The notes below the pieces were generated by a model that searched no databases, had not been told where the DNA came from, and worked only from the letters and a program-made list of their open reading frames with translations. This document shows positions 1 through 8,790 of a stretch of DNA of 64,000 nt, in pieces. Origin of the DNA: DASWUZ01 sp036401375 (GTDB lineage Bacteria > Acidobacteriota > Terriglobia > Terriglobales > Acidobacteriaceae); the NCBI GenBank assembly GCA_036401375.1, contig DASWVB010000017.1:44369-108368 (forward strand), given 5' to 3'. Each line of letters starts with the position of its first letter. Position 1 is the first letter of the stretch. Both the position numbers and the translations under genes were made by a program.

Positions 1-1636
1 AGGGAGCGAAGAGTTCCTCGCTCGATCGAATGGCGGCATGTTTCATGAGCAGGAAGCGGGAGTCGCTGTGTGCGAACTCCCGCTCGGCGGGCGATCGCGG
101 GAGGTCCTCGGTAAAAAGATGCGCCTTTGCAGGAGGCGGGGTGACCACCGCCGGCAATGTCGAGGAGGGCTGGTAAGCGGGTCCGGCGCTTTGGGGCTCA
201 TTAGACCGGGTGTCCTGCGCGGCCGGGTCAGTTGCGTTGGTTGGCCCTGGCTGCGCCGGACCTGAGGCCGGATCTGAGGCCGGACCTGAGGCCGGACCCA
301 GGGTTGCGCTGGCCTTTATCTCTGGAGCTACGGTCGGAATGAATGGCAGTGGAGGGATTGCGGCGAGCCGCCGGAGCTCGGCGATCTCGGAGACGTTGGC
401 GGAGAGCTGCTGATGCAGGCTCTTCAGATCAGCGTGGATGGGTCCCTCACGCTCGTTGAGCGCCGCGACTCTTTGCGAGTTGTCAGACTGCAGCGGGTCC
501 TGGGAGGCCTGCGGCATGGGGCGAGTCTCAGCGGCGCGCCGGCCATTGAGCTGCGCCAGTTGTTGCAGAAGTATCTGCACCTGCTCCCGCGCCTCGATCA
601 CGTCGGGATGGTTCTCGGTGTAGCGCTCTCGAAGGGAAGAGAGCCGGCTCTCGGCCGCGTCAATGCTCATCTGCACCGCCGCCCGTTCCGTATCGGTTGC
701 GGGTGAGGCGAGCCTGGCATGCGCTGTGGCGGCCTCGAGCGACCTGGGAGTGCTCGCCACAGCCTGCCCGATCTTCTGCTTTTCAGCCTCGATCGCCGCC
801 AGAGACTGGGTTTCGGAGCGGATCTGCGCCTGAATTTCCTGGTGCTTCTGCCAGGCGGCTATCCATTCGTTGGAGCGTTTGACGCGGAGGGCCTCGGCAG
901 CGGCGACCTGGGCTGATTCGCCGGGCGGCGCCGGCTGCTCGTCAAGCTTCGCCTCGGCAGCGATCTCCGCGCTGGTCGCCGCCAGGGACGATGGCTGAGC
1001 CGGACTCACCGGCGCAGTGGTAGCGGCGGCGGATGAGATTGCCTCGGGATCGGCGGAGGAGGCCTGAAGAGGAGGTGCGGCCGGTCCGTCTGTGCCTGTG
1101 ATCGGATCGAGACTTTCGCTGCTGGACGGCCTCTCCAGGGAATCGGCAGCCGGCCCGCTAACCTGCCGCGGCGGAGAGAGCACCTCGGAGATGGCATCGG
1201 CGATGGCGAGCGCTGTTCCACGATCATTGCCGGCGAAGTTGACCGAGATCGCCCCGACCGTGCTGCCGCTGTAGATGCTTTCGATGTAGAGGTCAGAGCG
1301 CAGACGCGAAGCAGTCCACGACGGGAACAGATTGGTGGCAAGCGCGGTGTAGGGGTGGTACTTGCGGTCAATCCCGTTTACCGCTTCGTCGGTGATCATG
1401 GAGCGCGCAAGCGCCGTCAGATCGTGTCCGGTGACGGCTCCTTCCGGAGAGGAAGCGGCGTGAACGACTGCGCCGGTGGCGGGAGCGTTGAAGGTGCCAA
1501 GCAGGTAGGCAGAGGCCGTGTACGTGTGGGAGTAGCGCAGACCGCACACGGCCACGGCAGCGGTGACCATGATCGTGATCAGGACAGCTATGACGACACG
1601 CGCCGGGCTGGTCGCGGATCTTTCGAGCGATTCCAT
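1..1636 (-). CDS. GumC/Wzz-like polysaccharide copolymerase (C-terminus beyond window edge)
   Basis: The frame is open from an ATG at 1636 to the left edge, giving 545 codons with no stop, so the gene is partial. Residues about 10-30 form one membrane segment, followed by the HTYTASAYL stretch typical of the start of Wzz/GumC periplasmic domains. A long helical region near residues 240-350 contains RYTENHPDVIEAREQ, the conserved end of the GumC coiled-coil hairpin. Such proteins set chain length in exopolysaccharide export. A Pro/Ala/Ser-rich linker with a 12-base tandem repeat (242-289, encoding PASG/PASD units) is unusual. The Wza-like gene 254 bases upstream on the same strand supports the role. 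The second membrane segment and any fused kinase would lie outside the window. Confidence 0.8.
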   Translation of the reverse strand, partial: MESLERSATSPARVVIAVLITIMVTAAVAVCGLRYSHTYTASAYLLGTFNAPATGAVVHAASSPEGAVTGHDLTALARSMITDEAVNGIDRKYHPYTALATNLFPSWTASRLRSDLYIESIYSGSTVGAISVNFAGNDRGTALAIADAISEVLSPPRQVSGPAADSLERPSSSESLDPITGTDGPAAPPLQASSADPEAISSAAATTAPVSPAQPSSLAATSAEIAAEAKLDEQPAPPGESAQVAAAEALRVKRSNEWIAAWQKHQEIQAQIRSETQSLAAIEAEKQKIGQAVASTPRSLEAATAHARLASPATDTERAAVQMSIDAAESRLSSLRERYTENHPDVIEAREQVQILLQQLAQLNGRRAAETRPMPQASQDPLQSDNSQRVAALNEREGPIHADLKSLHQQLSANVSEIAELRRLAAIPPLPFIPTVAPEIKASATLGPASGPASDPASGPAQPGPTNATDPAAQDTRSNEPQSAGPAYQPSSTLPAVVTPPPAKAHLFTEDLPRSPAEREFAHSDSRFLLMKHAAIRSSEELFAP

Positions 1637-1890
1637 ACACAGCCTCGTGCCTGGTCCCAACAATCTGAATGAGTGCGGCAGCCCCATCACGTGGAGAGCC
1701 GCATGTACGATTTTTCCCCGACGCCTCTGCAACCGGGTCGTCCCGGCCGCGTATGACTTTTCTGCTGCTAACGTCCAGGTGCGGGCTTTCTGGAGCCAAC
1801 GACTCCGCTACAGTCCGCGCCTTCCGCGATGTTGCACCATTGTAGGGCACTCCGGGAGGACTGGAACCAAATCCTTAACCAGGCAGGAAC

Positions 1891-2526
1891 CTAGGGAATT
1901 ACCACCATATCGCCGGGCAGCAGAGCAATATCCTCTTCGCTGTCCTCCCCCTTGAGCAGGCGATCGTAGTTCACCTTCATCTTCTGGCCGGTGTTCTGGC
2001 GCACGACGAAGATCTGTTTGTGGTGTGCGTACTCGGTGATGCCGCCTGACCTGGCGATGAGCTGCATGACGTTGATGCTGCCCAGCAGGGGGTAGGCCCC
2101 GGGATGGTGCACCTCGCCGGTGATGTAGACGATCCGGCTATGAATCTCCTGCACGACGACCGAGACCCGGGGATGCTTGACGATCTCCGTCACGCGCTCG
2201 GTGAGCAGCTTCTGCACCTGCTCCGGGGTAAGGCCGATCACCTTGATGGGATCGAGCAGCGGCATCGAGATGAATCCGTCGGGGCGGACGACCGCCCTGG
2301 TAGTCAGTTGAGGCTCATCCCACACGGTGATGCCCAGAACGTCGCCAGCGCCGACCTGGAACGCGCGGCTGTCGGCCGGTACCAGGGAGGAGTGCGGCTG
2401 AGCGGACTGAGACGTCCGGTCGGCGGAGGTGACATCGCTCGACCGGATGAGCGTTCTCTGGGCAACACAGGCGATGGGGCAGCTCGCCAGAAGTACGAGG
2501 GCCGGCAGACAGCTTTTCAGAATCAT
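1891..2526 (-). CDS. Wza-like polysaccharide export protein (poly_export/SLBB)
   Basis: A secreted or outer-membrane protein of 211 residues. The ATG at 2526 is preferred over the longer reading from 2655 because it starts directly with a signal peptide (MILKSCLPALVLLASC, cleavage near CVAQ). The poly_export domain follows, with VGAGDVLGITVWDEP and VVRPDGFISMPLL. One SLBB-type beta-grasp domain comes next (VYITGEVHHPGAYPL) and the protein ends with LLPGDMVVIP. Proteins of this family form the outer-membrane channel for capsule or exopolysaccharide. This one is short, with a single SLBB repeat, as in GumB-like proteins. The GumC-like gene lies just downstream, so they probably form an export pair. 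A Cys in the signal region could be a lipidation site, but the lipobox is not clear. Confidence 0.87.
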   Translation of the reverse strand: MILKSCLPALVLLASCPIACVAQRTLIRSSDVTSADRTSQSAQPHSSLVPADSRAFQVGAGDVLGITVWDEPQLTTRAVVRPDGFISMPLLDPIKVIGLTPEQVQKLLTERVTEIVKHPRVSVVVQEIHSRIVYITGEVHHPGAYPLLGSINVMQLIARSGGITEYAHHKQIFVVRQNTGQKMKVNYDRLLKGEDSEEDIALLPGDMVVIP

Positions 2527-2717
2527 GAGATCACCGAAGCGGCAACTTCCTGGAAAGGAGGCGAAGCACTTCCGGGACGCGGCGCGTACAACGTTAGATG
2601 TAAAAAACCTGGAGTCCGCGCATTGTTGCGTGTCTCCCTCGTGATTTGCCTGCATTGCGAGGCGTGTTCAACCCACTGACTACGAATCCACCTCGTCTGG
2701 TGCGGCGTTGCTGCAGC

Positions 2718-2951
2718 CTATCTCTCATCGATTGTGGGAGGTAGTTGCGTTGTCGCCTCCTGCCGGCTGACGCGGCGCCTCGCCCTGCTTAGGTGATTGC
2801 GGAGGCGCTCGGGAGGGGGATTGCGCAGCGAATCCTCAACTCCGGCGCGATAGCCGCCCGTGTAGATGGAGTACAGGACGGCCAGCGCGCAGCCCACGCC
2901 GAGGGCGAAGCCGAAGAAGAAGCCGATCGCGGTCGTCCCTGCGAAGTTCAT
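2718..2951 (-). CDS. small single-span membrane protein, unknown function
   Basis: Seventy-seven residues from an ATG. Residues about 8-30 are a glycine-rich hydrophobic segment (GFFFGFALGVGCALAVLY) with GxxxG-type spacing, followed by a basic, arginine-rich tail of about 45 residues that probably lies in the cytoplasm. I do not recognise a family. Codon use matches the neighbours and it lies on the same strand upstream of the export genes, so it is probably real. No strong ribosome binding site is visible. Confidence 0.5.
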   Translation of the reverse strand: MNFAGTTAIGFFFGFALGVGCALAVLYSIYTGGYRAGVEDSLRNPPPERLRNHLSRARRRVSRQEATTQLPPTIDER

Positions 2952-3149
2952 GCCCGAGCCTGGCCTTCCCGTGCGTCTATCCTATGCTTGAATCGGCAGG
3001 AGAGCCGCAGGGCGAGCAGCTGACAGTGAGCATCCCCGGGGAGGGCTGGCCGGGGGCTGACGCGGCGCCGAGTCTGCTACACTTACCGCAGTCGGGAGCG
3101 CTGATTGCGGCGTCTTGAGGCGTGAGTTTACGCGTCGATGCCAACAGTT

Positions 3150-3226
<77 letters not shown>

Positions 3227-3466
3227 TTTATTTTTGGAGAGCCTGGCGGCTGGCGATTGGGCGCGAGTACCTGCCCGTCGACCCTCTTTGTGCTACCAGT
3301 CCTGAATAAAACATGACTTCCTGCGGGGTTGAACTGCGCGGATTGGCCCTCCTCGTTGAGCCGGTCGCGTGCTGCGATCGGCGCCATTCTGAGGTATGCT
3401 GCGGAGTTGATCTTTTCGCGCGCGGGACAGGCGCGTTAGGATATCTCTCCGAGGGAAATCCCGCCG

Positions 3467-5080
3467 ATGTATATTGTCTTTCGTTCTCGCCTGATGCTGC
3501 TGGTCGTGCTTGCTTGTTTGCTGTGTGCATGGAGGACGGCCGGGGCAGCCGGGCAGGCCGGTTCGCCGCCAGAGCCTGCTGCTTCGACGGCCAGTCCTAC
3601 AGCCAGCCCGGCAGCCAGTCCGGCAGCCAGTCCGGCAGCCACTTCGGCGGCCGGTGCGGGGCAGCAAGCACCCTCGGGGCAGGCTGGTTCGGCCGCTCCC
3701 GACGCGGATGCCGTGAGCGCCAAGGCACACGGCATCCTGGACAACGGGGTGAGGGTGACGGGGCTCAGCGCGCCGGACGCGAAGCCGTGGCATATGAAGG
3801 CTACCTACCAGCTCTTCAACCCTCCCGCGCCGGCTGAGACCGGCTCCATGGAGGAGTGGTGGACCGGCCCCGACCAGTGGCGCCGCACCTATACGGAACC
3901 CAAGGACGTGACCTGGACGGAGTGGAGCGTGACCCGTGGAAGGCACTTCCAGAGCAGGGCGGACTTCCAGCATCACGATCTCGACCAGAGGGTGGCGTGG
4001 CCGGCGACGACTCCGCTGGTTCAGGCGAGGTACTTCAAGCCGGAGTTCCAGATGCAGTGGAAGCAGGTGAACGCAGGCGTTGCGCTGGACTGCGTATCGG
4101 TGGTGAGCCCGGCACGGTACACGGAGGGGGTTGACCCCGAGCTGCTCTTCCCGAGGCTGTGCTTTGACGCCGGATCGCGGCTGCGGTTCATGGGTACGGC
4201 GGACACTACCGTTGCCTTCAACAAGTACCAGCCCTTCCAGGGGCGTGCGGTCGCTTACAAGATCGACGAGATCGTGCTTGGGCAGAAGAAGGCCTCGATC
4301 GATATTGACCTGCTCGAGCCTCTCTCCGACCAGGCGATGGTGAAGCCGGATGCCAACGCGGTCAGCGAGCCCTATGCCATCTACCCTGTCGATCCGCAGC
4401 CGGTCCCGGTTTACCAGGTCGCGGCGGTGATTCCCTCCGCTTCGCTCGAGAACAACGATCGGGGGACGGTGCAGGTTCCTGTGATCCTTCTGAAGGATGG
4501 GCGGGTCAAGCTGAACGGCTCTCCCTCGGGCAACGGCGGTCTGGCGCGCGCTGCTGCGGACACGATCAAGATGTGGAGGTATGAGCCCTACGTGGTGGAC
4601 GGCGAGGTGGTGGAGGCGTCGTTTTCGGTCTCCTACGAGTTCAACGGCAAGCGCTTTGTACCGCAGACGGCGAAGAGCAAGGAGGCCTCGAACAGCGGAT
4701 TCGATCCGAGGCGCGATCCGGCGGCCGATCTTCGCCAGGCAGAGGTCGAGGCCGGGCAGGGCCATAAACGCATCCTGCTGGAGGTGGGCAGCGACTCATG
4801 CGACATGTGCGGCGTGATGGACAAGTTCTACTCCGATCACCCCGACGTGCAGAGTCTGCGCGACAGCAGCTACGTGACCCTCAAGGTCAACGTGAGCCCG
4901 GCGAACCAGAATGCAGAGTTCCTGAGCAGGTACCCCAAGGTTCCCTCCTACCCGGCCCTGCTTGTGCTGGACGCGGATGGCAAGCTGCTGCAGGCGGAGG
5001 ATGCGACCGAGCTGGAGCGAGGGAACGGCTATAACCCGTCCAAGGTCCGGGCTTTCCTGGTCCAGTGGAAGCCGAGCTAG
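3467..5080 (+). CDS. secreted TonB C-terminal-domain / thioredoxin-like fusion protein
   Basis: A 537-residue exported protein. It has a signal peptide (residues 1-27), then a low-complexity SPAA/SPTA linker from a 12-base tandem repeat (about 3596-3643). A beta-rich region of about 220 residues of unknown type follows. A domain near residues 310-400 resembles the TonB C-terminal fold (KDGRVKLNGSPSGNGGLARAA, then MWRYEPYVVDGEVV). The last 120 residues resemble thioredoxin, with a CDMC active-site motif and the cis-proline region VPSYPAL. It probably acts in the periplasm or outer envelope. The TonB-like part may be a protein-interaction module rather than an energy transducer, because there is no N-terminal anchor and no long XP-rich spacer. 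The domain order is unusual; the function is not known. Confidence 0.8.
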   Translation: MYIVFRSRLMLLVVLACLLCAWRTAGAAGQAGSPPEPAASTASPTASPAASPAASPAATSAAGAGQQAPSGQAGSAAPDADAVSAKAHGILDNGVRVTGLSAPDAKPWHMKATYQLFNPPAPAETGSMEEWWTGPDQWRRTYTEPKDVTWTEWSVTRGRHFQSRADFQHHDLDQRVAWPATTPLVQARYFKPEFQMQWKQVNAGVALDCVSVVSPARYTEGVDPELLFPRLCFDAGSRLRFMGTADTTVAFNKYQPFQGRAVAYKIDEIVLGQKKASIDIDLLEPLSDQAMVKPDANAVSEPYAIYPVDPQPVPVYQVAAVIPSASLENNDRGTVQVPVILLKDGRVKLNGSPSGNGGLARAAADTIKMWRYEPYVVDGEVVEASFSVSYEFNGKRFVPQTAKSKEASNSGFDPRRDPAADLRQAEVEAGQGHKRILLEVGSDSCDMCGVMDKFYSDHPDVQSLRDSSYVTLKVNVSPANQNAEFLSRYPKVPSYPALLVLDADGKLLQAEDATELERGNGYNPSKVRAFLVQWKPS

Positions 5081-5160
5081 CTGGCCCTTGTTATCGGCGC
5101 CAAGGTCATCCAGCGGGGTGCTCTCCCGGTGCGTCGAGGGGCAAGTGGTAGGCTTTTTCC

Positions 5161-5844
5161 ATGTGCGGCCGCTACTATCGCAGGTCTGACAAGCAGAGGC
5201 TCGCCGAGGCGTTCCGGCTGGGCGATCTGCCTGATGACTTCGTGCTGCCGGAGTGGGACTACAACGTCGCTCCTACGACCTTTCAGCCCGTGATCCGTGA
5301 ACATCGCGAGACGCACGAACGTGAGCTGGTGCTGATGCGGTGGGGTCTTGTGCCTTACTTCACCAGGCAGCTCTCGGATGTGAAGGGCGTGTCGACGATC
5401 AACGCACGGGCGGAGAGTGTGGCCACCAATCCGACCTGGCGCGCCCCGTTTGCAAAGCGGCGGTGCCTGGTGCCGGCCGACGGCTTCTACGAGTGGAAGA
5501 AGCTCGATGTCAAGACCAAGCAGCCCTACTCGTTTACGCTGCGGCAGGGTGGGCCGTTCGCGTTTGCGGGGCTGTGGGATGCGTGGAAGGACGCTGCAGG
5601 CGAGTGGCTTCTCTCCTTCAGCATCGTGACGACGGAGGCGAATGAGCTGATGTCTCCAGTGCACGACCGTATGCCGGTGATCCTGCAACCGAAGGACTAC
5701 AGCCGGTGGCTCAAGCGCGAACCGGACCGGCCGCCCATCGATCTGCTGCGGCCGTATGACTCCGAGGCGATGGAGGCCTCGGCCTGCAACCCGATGGTGG
5801 GCAACGTGAAGAACAACGGGCCGGAGTTGTTGAACAGCGCCTGA
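5161..5844 (+). CDS. yedK: SRAP-family abasic-site protein (YedK/HMCES)
   Basis: The protein has 227 residues and begins Met-Cys-Gly-Arg-Tyr. After Met removal, Cys2 is the residue that crosslinks abasic sites in single-stranded DNA in this family. Other family signatures are visible: YNVAPT, the MRWGLVP block, STINARAE and RCLVPADGFYEWK (with the catalytic Glu). Near the end is MPVILQPKDYSRWL, with the expected histidine in VHDRMP. The start is fixed because Cys must be residue 2. The length is normal. The family is often SOS-linked; I did not find a convincing LexA box in the 80 bases upstream. Confidence 0.95.
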   Translation: MCGRYYRRSDKQRLAEAFRLGDLPDDFVLPEWDYNVAPTTFQPVIREHRETHERELVLMRWGLVPYFTRQLSDVKGVSTINARAESVATNPTWRAPFAKRRCLVPADGFYEWKKLDVKTKQPYSFTLRQGGPFAFAGLWDAWKDAAGEWLLSFSIVTTEANELMSPVHDRMPVILQPKDYSRWLKREPDRPPIDLLRPYDSEAMEASACNPMVGNVKNNGPELLNSA

Positions 5845-5924
5845 GCACCCGTGAATGCGGATTGGAACCCCGGACCATTCACGAGCCTGTAGACCTGCAA
5901 GGCAGAGCGAACGGAGCAGAACGC

Positions 5925-7106
5925 ATGAAGCTGGATGAGATTCAAAAGGCGTTGCGCGAGCAGCGAATTGACGCGTGGCTCTTCTACGACCACCATCACC
6001 GCGACCCTATCGGAGAGCGTATTCTCGGCCTGGACCGGGAGGCGCTGGTCAGCCGCCGCTGGTACTACGTGGTTCCGGCCGACGGGGAGCCACGCAAGCT
6101 GGTGCACCGCATCGAGTCGGGCCGTCTGGATGCGGTGCCGGGGCGGGCTGCTGTTTATTCGTCCTGGCAGGAGCTTGAGGCCGGGCTGCGCGCCATGCTC
6201 GTGCCCTTCCAGCGCATCGCCATGCAGTACTCGCCGCGAAACGCAATCATGTATGTCTCCATGGTCGATGCGGGAACCGTGGAGCTGCTGCGCGAGATGG
6301 GCAAGCAGGTGGTCAGCTCCGCAGACCTGGTCAGCCGCTTCGAGGCAATCCTGAGCGAGGAGCAGATTGCCAGCCACTACGCGGCGCAACGAGCGATCGA
6401 TGGAATCCTGGAGGAGGGTTTCCGGGAGATCGGGCGGCGCACCCGGCCGGCCGCCGCGGGTGCGACGACGCTGACCGAATACGATATGGTGCTCTGGTTT
6501 CAGGAGGCGATGGGAAGGGCCGGGCTTGTGTGGGAGCATCCCACGAACGTCTCCGTCAACCAGAACAGCGCCGACTCGCACTACGAGGCCACGGCTGGAG
6601 GATCGAAGCCGATCAGGGATGGAGACTTCCTGCTGATCGACATCTGGGGGCGCGAAGACCGGCCGGGAACATGCTTCTACGACATCACCTGGACCGGAGT
6701 GATCGGCCGCGCACCCAGCGACCGGGAGCAGCAGGTCTTTCAGACGGTAGCGAAGGCCCGCGATGCGGCGGTGAGCCTGGTAGAGTCGGCCTTTACGACG
6801 GGAGTCGAGATCGCAGGCTGGCAGGCCGACGACGCGGCGCGCAGCGTCATTCGCGACGCAGGATTCGGGGAGTACTTCACCCATCGCACCGGCCATAATA
6901 TCGCCTCGGAGATCCATGGCAACGGAGCGCACCTCGACAACCTGGAGACCCATGACGAGCGCCTGCTGCTGCCCTTCACGTGCTTCTCGGTCGAGCCGGG
7001 GATTTATCTTCCCGAGTTCGGCATCCGCAGCGAGGTAAACATGATGACTTCAGCAAACGGGGCGGTGGTGACTGGTCGCGTCCAGCACGAGCTGCTGCGC
7101 ATCTGA
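5925..7106 (+). CDS. M24 family metallopeptidase (Xaa-Pro aminopeptidase type)
   Basis: The chosen ATG at 5925 is preceded by ACGGAGC, a plausible binding site. An in-frame TTG at 5862 would only add non-conserved residues. The product has 393 residues: an N-terminal creatinase-like domain and a C-terminal pita-bread domain. All five metal ligands can be seen: Asp in LLIDIWG, Asp in FYDITWT, His in RTGHNIASEIHGNG, Glu in SVEPGIYLPEFG and Glu in RSEVNMM. It should cleave N-terminal residues before proline, or a dipeptide, in the cytoplasm; the exact substrate cannot be told. It lies 80 bases after yedK and may share its transcript. Confidence 0.9.
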   Translation: MKLDEIQKALREQRIDAWLFYDHHHRDPIGERILGLDREALVSRRWYYVVPADGEPRKLVHRIESGRLDAVPGRAAVYSSWQELEAGLRAMLVPFQRIAMQYSPRNAIMYVSMVDAGTVELLREMGKQVVSSADLVSRFEAILSEEQIASHYAAQRAIDGILEEGFREIGRRTRPAAAGATTLTEYDMVLWFQEAMGRAGLVWEHPTNVSVNQNSADSHYEATAGGSKPIRDGDFLLIDIWGREDRPGTCFYDITWTGVIGRAPSDREQQVFQTVAKARDAAVSLVESAFTTGVEIAGWQADDAARSVIRDAGFGEYFTHRTGHNIASEIHGNGAHLDNLETHDERLLLPFTCFSVEPGIYLPEFGIRSEVNMMTSANGAVVTGRVQHELLRI

Positions 7107-7147
7107 GGGCAGTCTTTGCACGCCCCTGACTGGTATATTCAATAAGA

Positions 7148-7558
7148 ATGGCTACTGACGTCCGACTGCCCGCCAAGGTTGAAACGCGCTCAGGCGGATT
7201 CGTCTACGGCCCGCTGATACTGGGCTGGCTTGTGCCGGGCGCCGGTCATCTGCTGCAGCGCCGCTGGGGCAGGGCAGCGCTGCTGTTCCTCTCGATCACG
7301 TCCATGTTCGCTCTCGGGCTGATGATGCAGGGCAAGCTCTATGTGCCCAACACCTCCGACCTGCTGGAGATGATCGGCTTTGCTGGAGATCTCGGGGCAG
7401 GATTGCTCTACATCGGCGCAAGCCTGATGGACCTGGGGCATGTTCCGATCCAGGTGGCGACGGCGGATTACGGCACCCGTTTCGCGGTCGTCGCGGGGCT
7501 GCTGAACATCATGGCTGCGGTCGACGCGCATAACATCCGCACCGGGAGGAAGCCTTGA
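7148..7558 (+). CDS. membrane protein, DUF6677-like, unknown function
   Basis: One hundred and thirty-six residues from an ATG. After about 18 polar residues come three or four hydrophobic segments: LILGWLVPGAGHLL, AALLFLSITSMFALGLMM, IGFAGDLGAGLLYIGASL and a weaker one near FAVVAGLLNIMA. The PGAGHLLQRRWGRAALLF pattern recalls small acidobacterial membrane proteins catalogued as DUF6677. I make that match from memory and it needs a profile search. It overlaps the start of the next small membrane gene, so the two are likely translated together. Confidence 0.75.
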   Translation: MATDVRLPAKVETRSGGFVYGPLILGWLVPGAGHLLQRRWGRAALLFLSITSMFALGLMMQGKLYVPNTSDLLEMIGFAGDLGAGLLYIGASLMDLGHVPIQVATADYGTRFAVVAGLLNIMAAVDAHNIRTGRKP

Positions 7559-7737
7559 ACCTGGCTCCCTCACACTTTGCCGCGGTGCTGCTCTTCGCCA
7601 CCTTTGTTTCCGTCGTCTTCGGTATCACGCAGCGGTCGACTACCCGGGCCATGGTGCGTCACGGAGCCTTCTGCTTTGCCATGTTCCTGGCGGCGGTAGT
7701 GGCCGGCAGCTGGTTGATGTGGGCGATCAAGCACTGA
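7555..7737 (+). CDS. two-span small membrane protein, unknown function
   Basis: A 60-residue product starting at TTG 7555. This TTG overlaps the upstream stop (TTGA), suggesting translational coupling. Two hydrophobic helices are visible: FAAVLLFATFVSVVFGI and FCFAMFLAAVVAGSWLMWAI. I recognise no family. The tight overlap and typical high-GC codon use argue that it is real despite the rare start codon. Confidence 0.6.
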   Translation: MNLAPSHFAAVLLFATFVSVVFGITQRSTTRAMVRHGAFCFAMFLAAVVAGSWLMWAIKH

Positions 7738-7764
7738 GGGTGGCTCGATGACGGCCCTGGACTG

Positions 7765-8790
7765 TCAGAGTGCGTGGGCAGCACGGCGCTCCCAGACCAC
7801 CGCATCGAAGGAATGTTTGTCGTGGAAGCCGAAGGCGCGGTAGAGGCTGACTGCGCCCGCATTCGCCTCCGTCACCGTCAGGGTAACCTCGTCGATGCCA
7901 TGGGCGACCAGTTCTTCGGCGCAGGCCTGCAGCATCAGCGTAGCGAGTCCTCTTCCACGATATGTCTTCGACACGCATAGCTGGGTGACGTGCCCCACAT
8001 CCTTGCGAATGCGCGAGCAGAGCAGCAGGCCGGCAAGCTGTTCTTGGCCCGGTGCGGTAATGACAAAGGATGAGGACGGATCGAAGATTCCACAGCCGGG
8101 AAAGCGCACGATATTGTGCAGAAAGCGCAGAGACCCTGCCACGGTGCGGTACTGGTCGTTGATCTCGGCGTCCAGATGGCCCTCGTAGGCTGCTGAGATC
8201 AGGCGCCCCGCAGAGGCGAAGTCGGTCTCGCGCCAGCGCCGCATCTCCAGTCCGGGCGCGAGGTTGCCGGGCAGCCGGGCCTCGGCCCCGGGGCGCGTTC
8301 CCTGGAGCGGGCCAAGCTCCATCTCCATGAAGAGCCGCCGATGGGTGGCAAAGCCGCCGGCAGCGAAGACCTGCTCATGGCTGCCGTGGGGGTGCAGCAG
8401 CAGCTGCGATTCGATCCGCGTAACGCCGGGCGAGTTCTGCAACAGCTCGATGAGGAAGTGGAGCAGACGGTTTTCGACGTCGACGGCCGAGGGCTCCTCA
8501 TGGCGCACGATGCTGGCGAAGACGTCTCCGATGACGGCCTTGCTCTCCTCGTAGACACAGAAGACGTAGCCGGAGACGTCACCCTTATCGAGGGCTACGT
8601 ATCCGGGCAGGACGCGGGAGTCGAGATATTGCAGCAGCAGCTCAGCGGAGGCGCGGTAGTCCCAGTGAAGACGCTCGGCCCAGACGAGACTCTCCTGCTC
8701 GAGGATGGGACGCAGCTGCCCAGCCGAGTAGTGGCGAAGGTCGAGTATTTCGAGCGGCAGAGTCGAGGTCACAGGCCACAAACCGTTCAC
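7765..8790 (-). CDS. GNAT-family N-acetyltransferase, probably two-domain
   Basis: Three hundred and forty-one residues, starting at GTG 8790, whose GTGA overlaps the stop of the upstream GT39 gene. The C-terminal half carries a clear GNAT fold: VTQLCVSKTYRGRGLATLM is the acetyl-CoA pyrophosphate loop (Q/RxxGxG/A) and EANAGAVSLYRAFGF is the closing motif. The N-terminal half looks like a degenerate second GNAT unit (GYVALDKGDVSGYVFCVYE). The substrate is unknown. Coupling to a membrane glycosyltransferase could mean acetylation of a surface sugar or lipid, but this is only context. Confidence 0.85.
   Translation of the reverse strand: MNGLWPVTSTLPLEILDLRHYSAGQLRPILEQESLVWAERLHWDYRASAELLLQYLDSRVLPGYVALDKGDVSGYVFCVYEESKAVIGDVFASIVRHEEPSAVDVENRLLHFLIELLQNSPGVTRIESQLLLHPHGSHEQVFAAGGFATHRRLFMEMELGPLQGTRPGAEARLPGNLAPGLEMRRWRETDFASAGRLISAAYEGHLDAEINDQYRTVAGSLRFLHNIVRFPGCGIFDPSSSFVITAPGQEQLAGLLLCSRIRKDVGHVTQLCVSKTYRGRGLATLMLQACAEELVAHGIDEVTLTVTEANAGAVSLYRAFGFHDKHSFDAVVWERRAAHAL

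Noticed and set aside
3467..3744. Alternative frames over the SPAA repeat region
   Set aside because: A repeat whose unit is a multiple of three opens all frames; the chosen frame has the signal peptide and continues into recognised domains.
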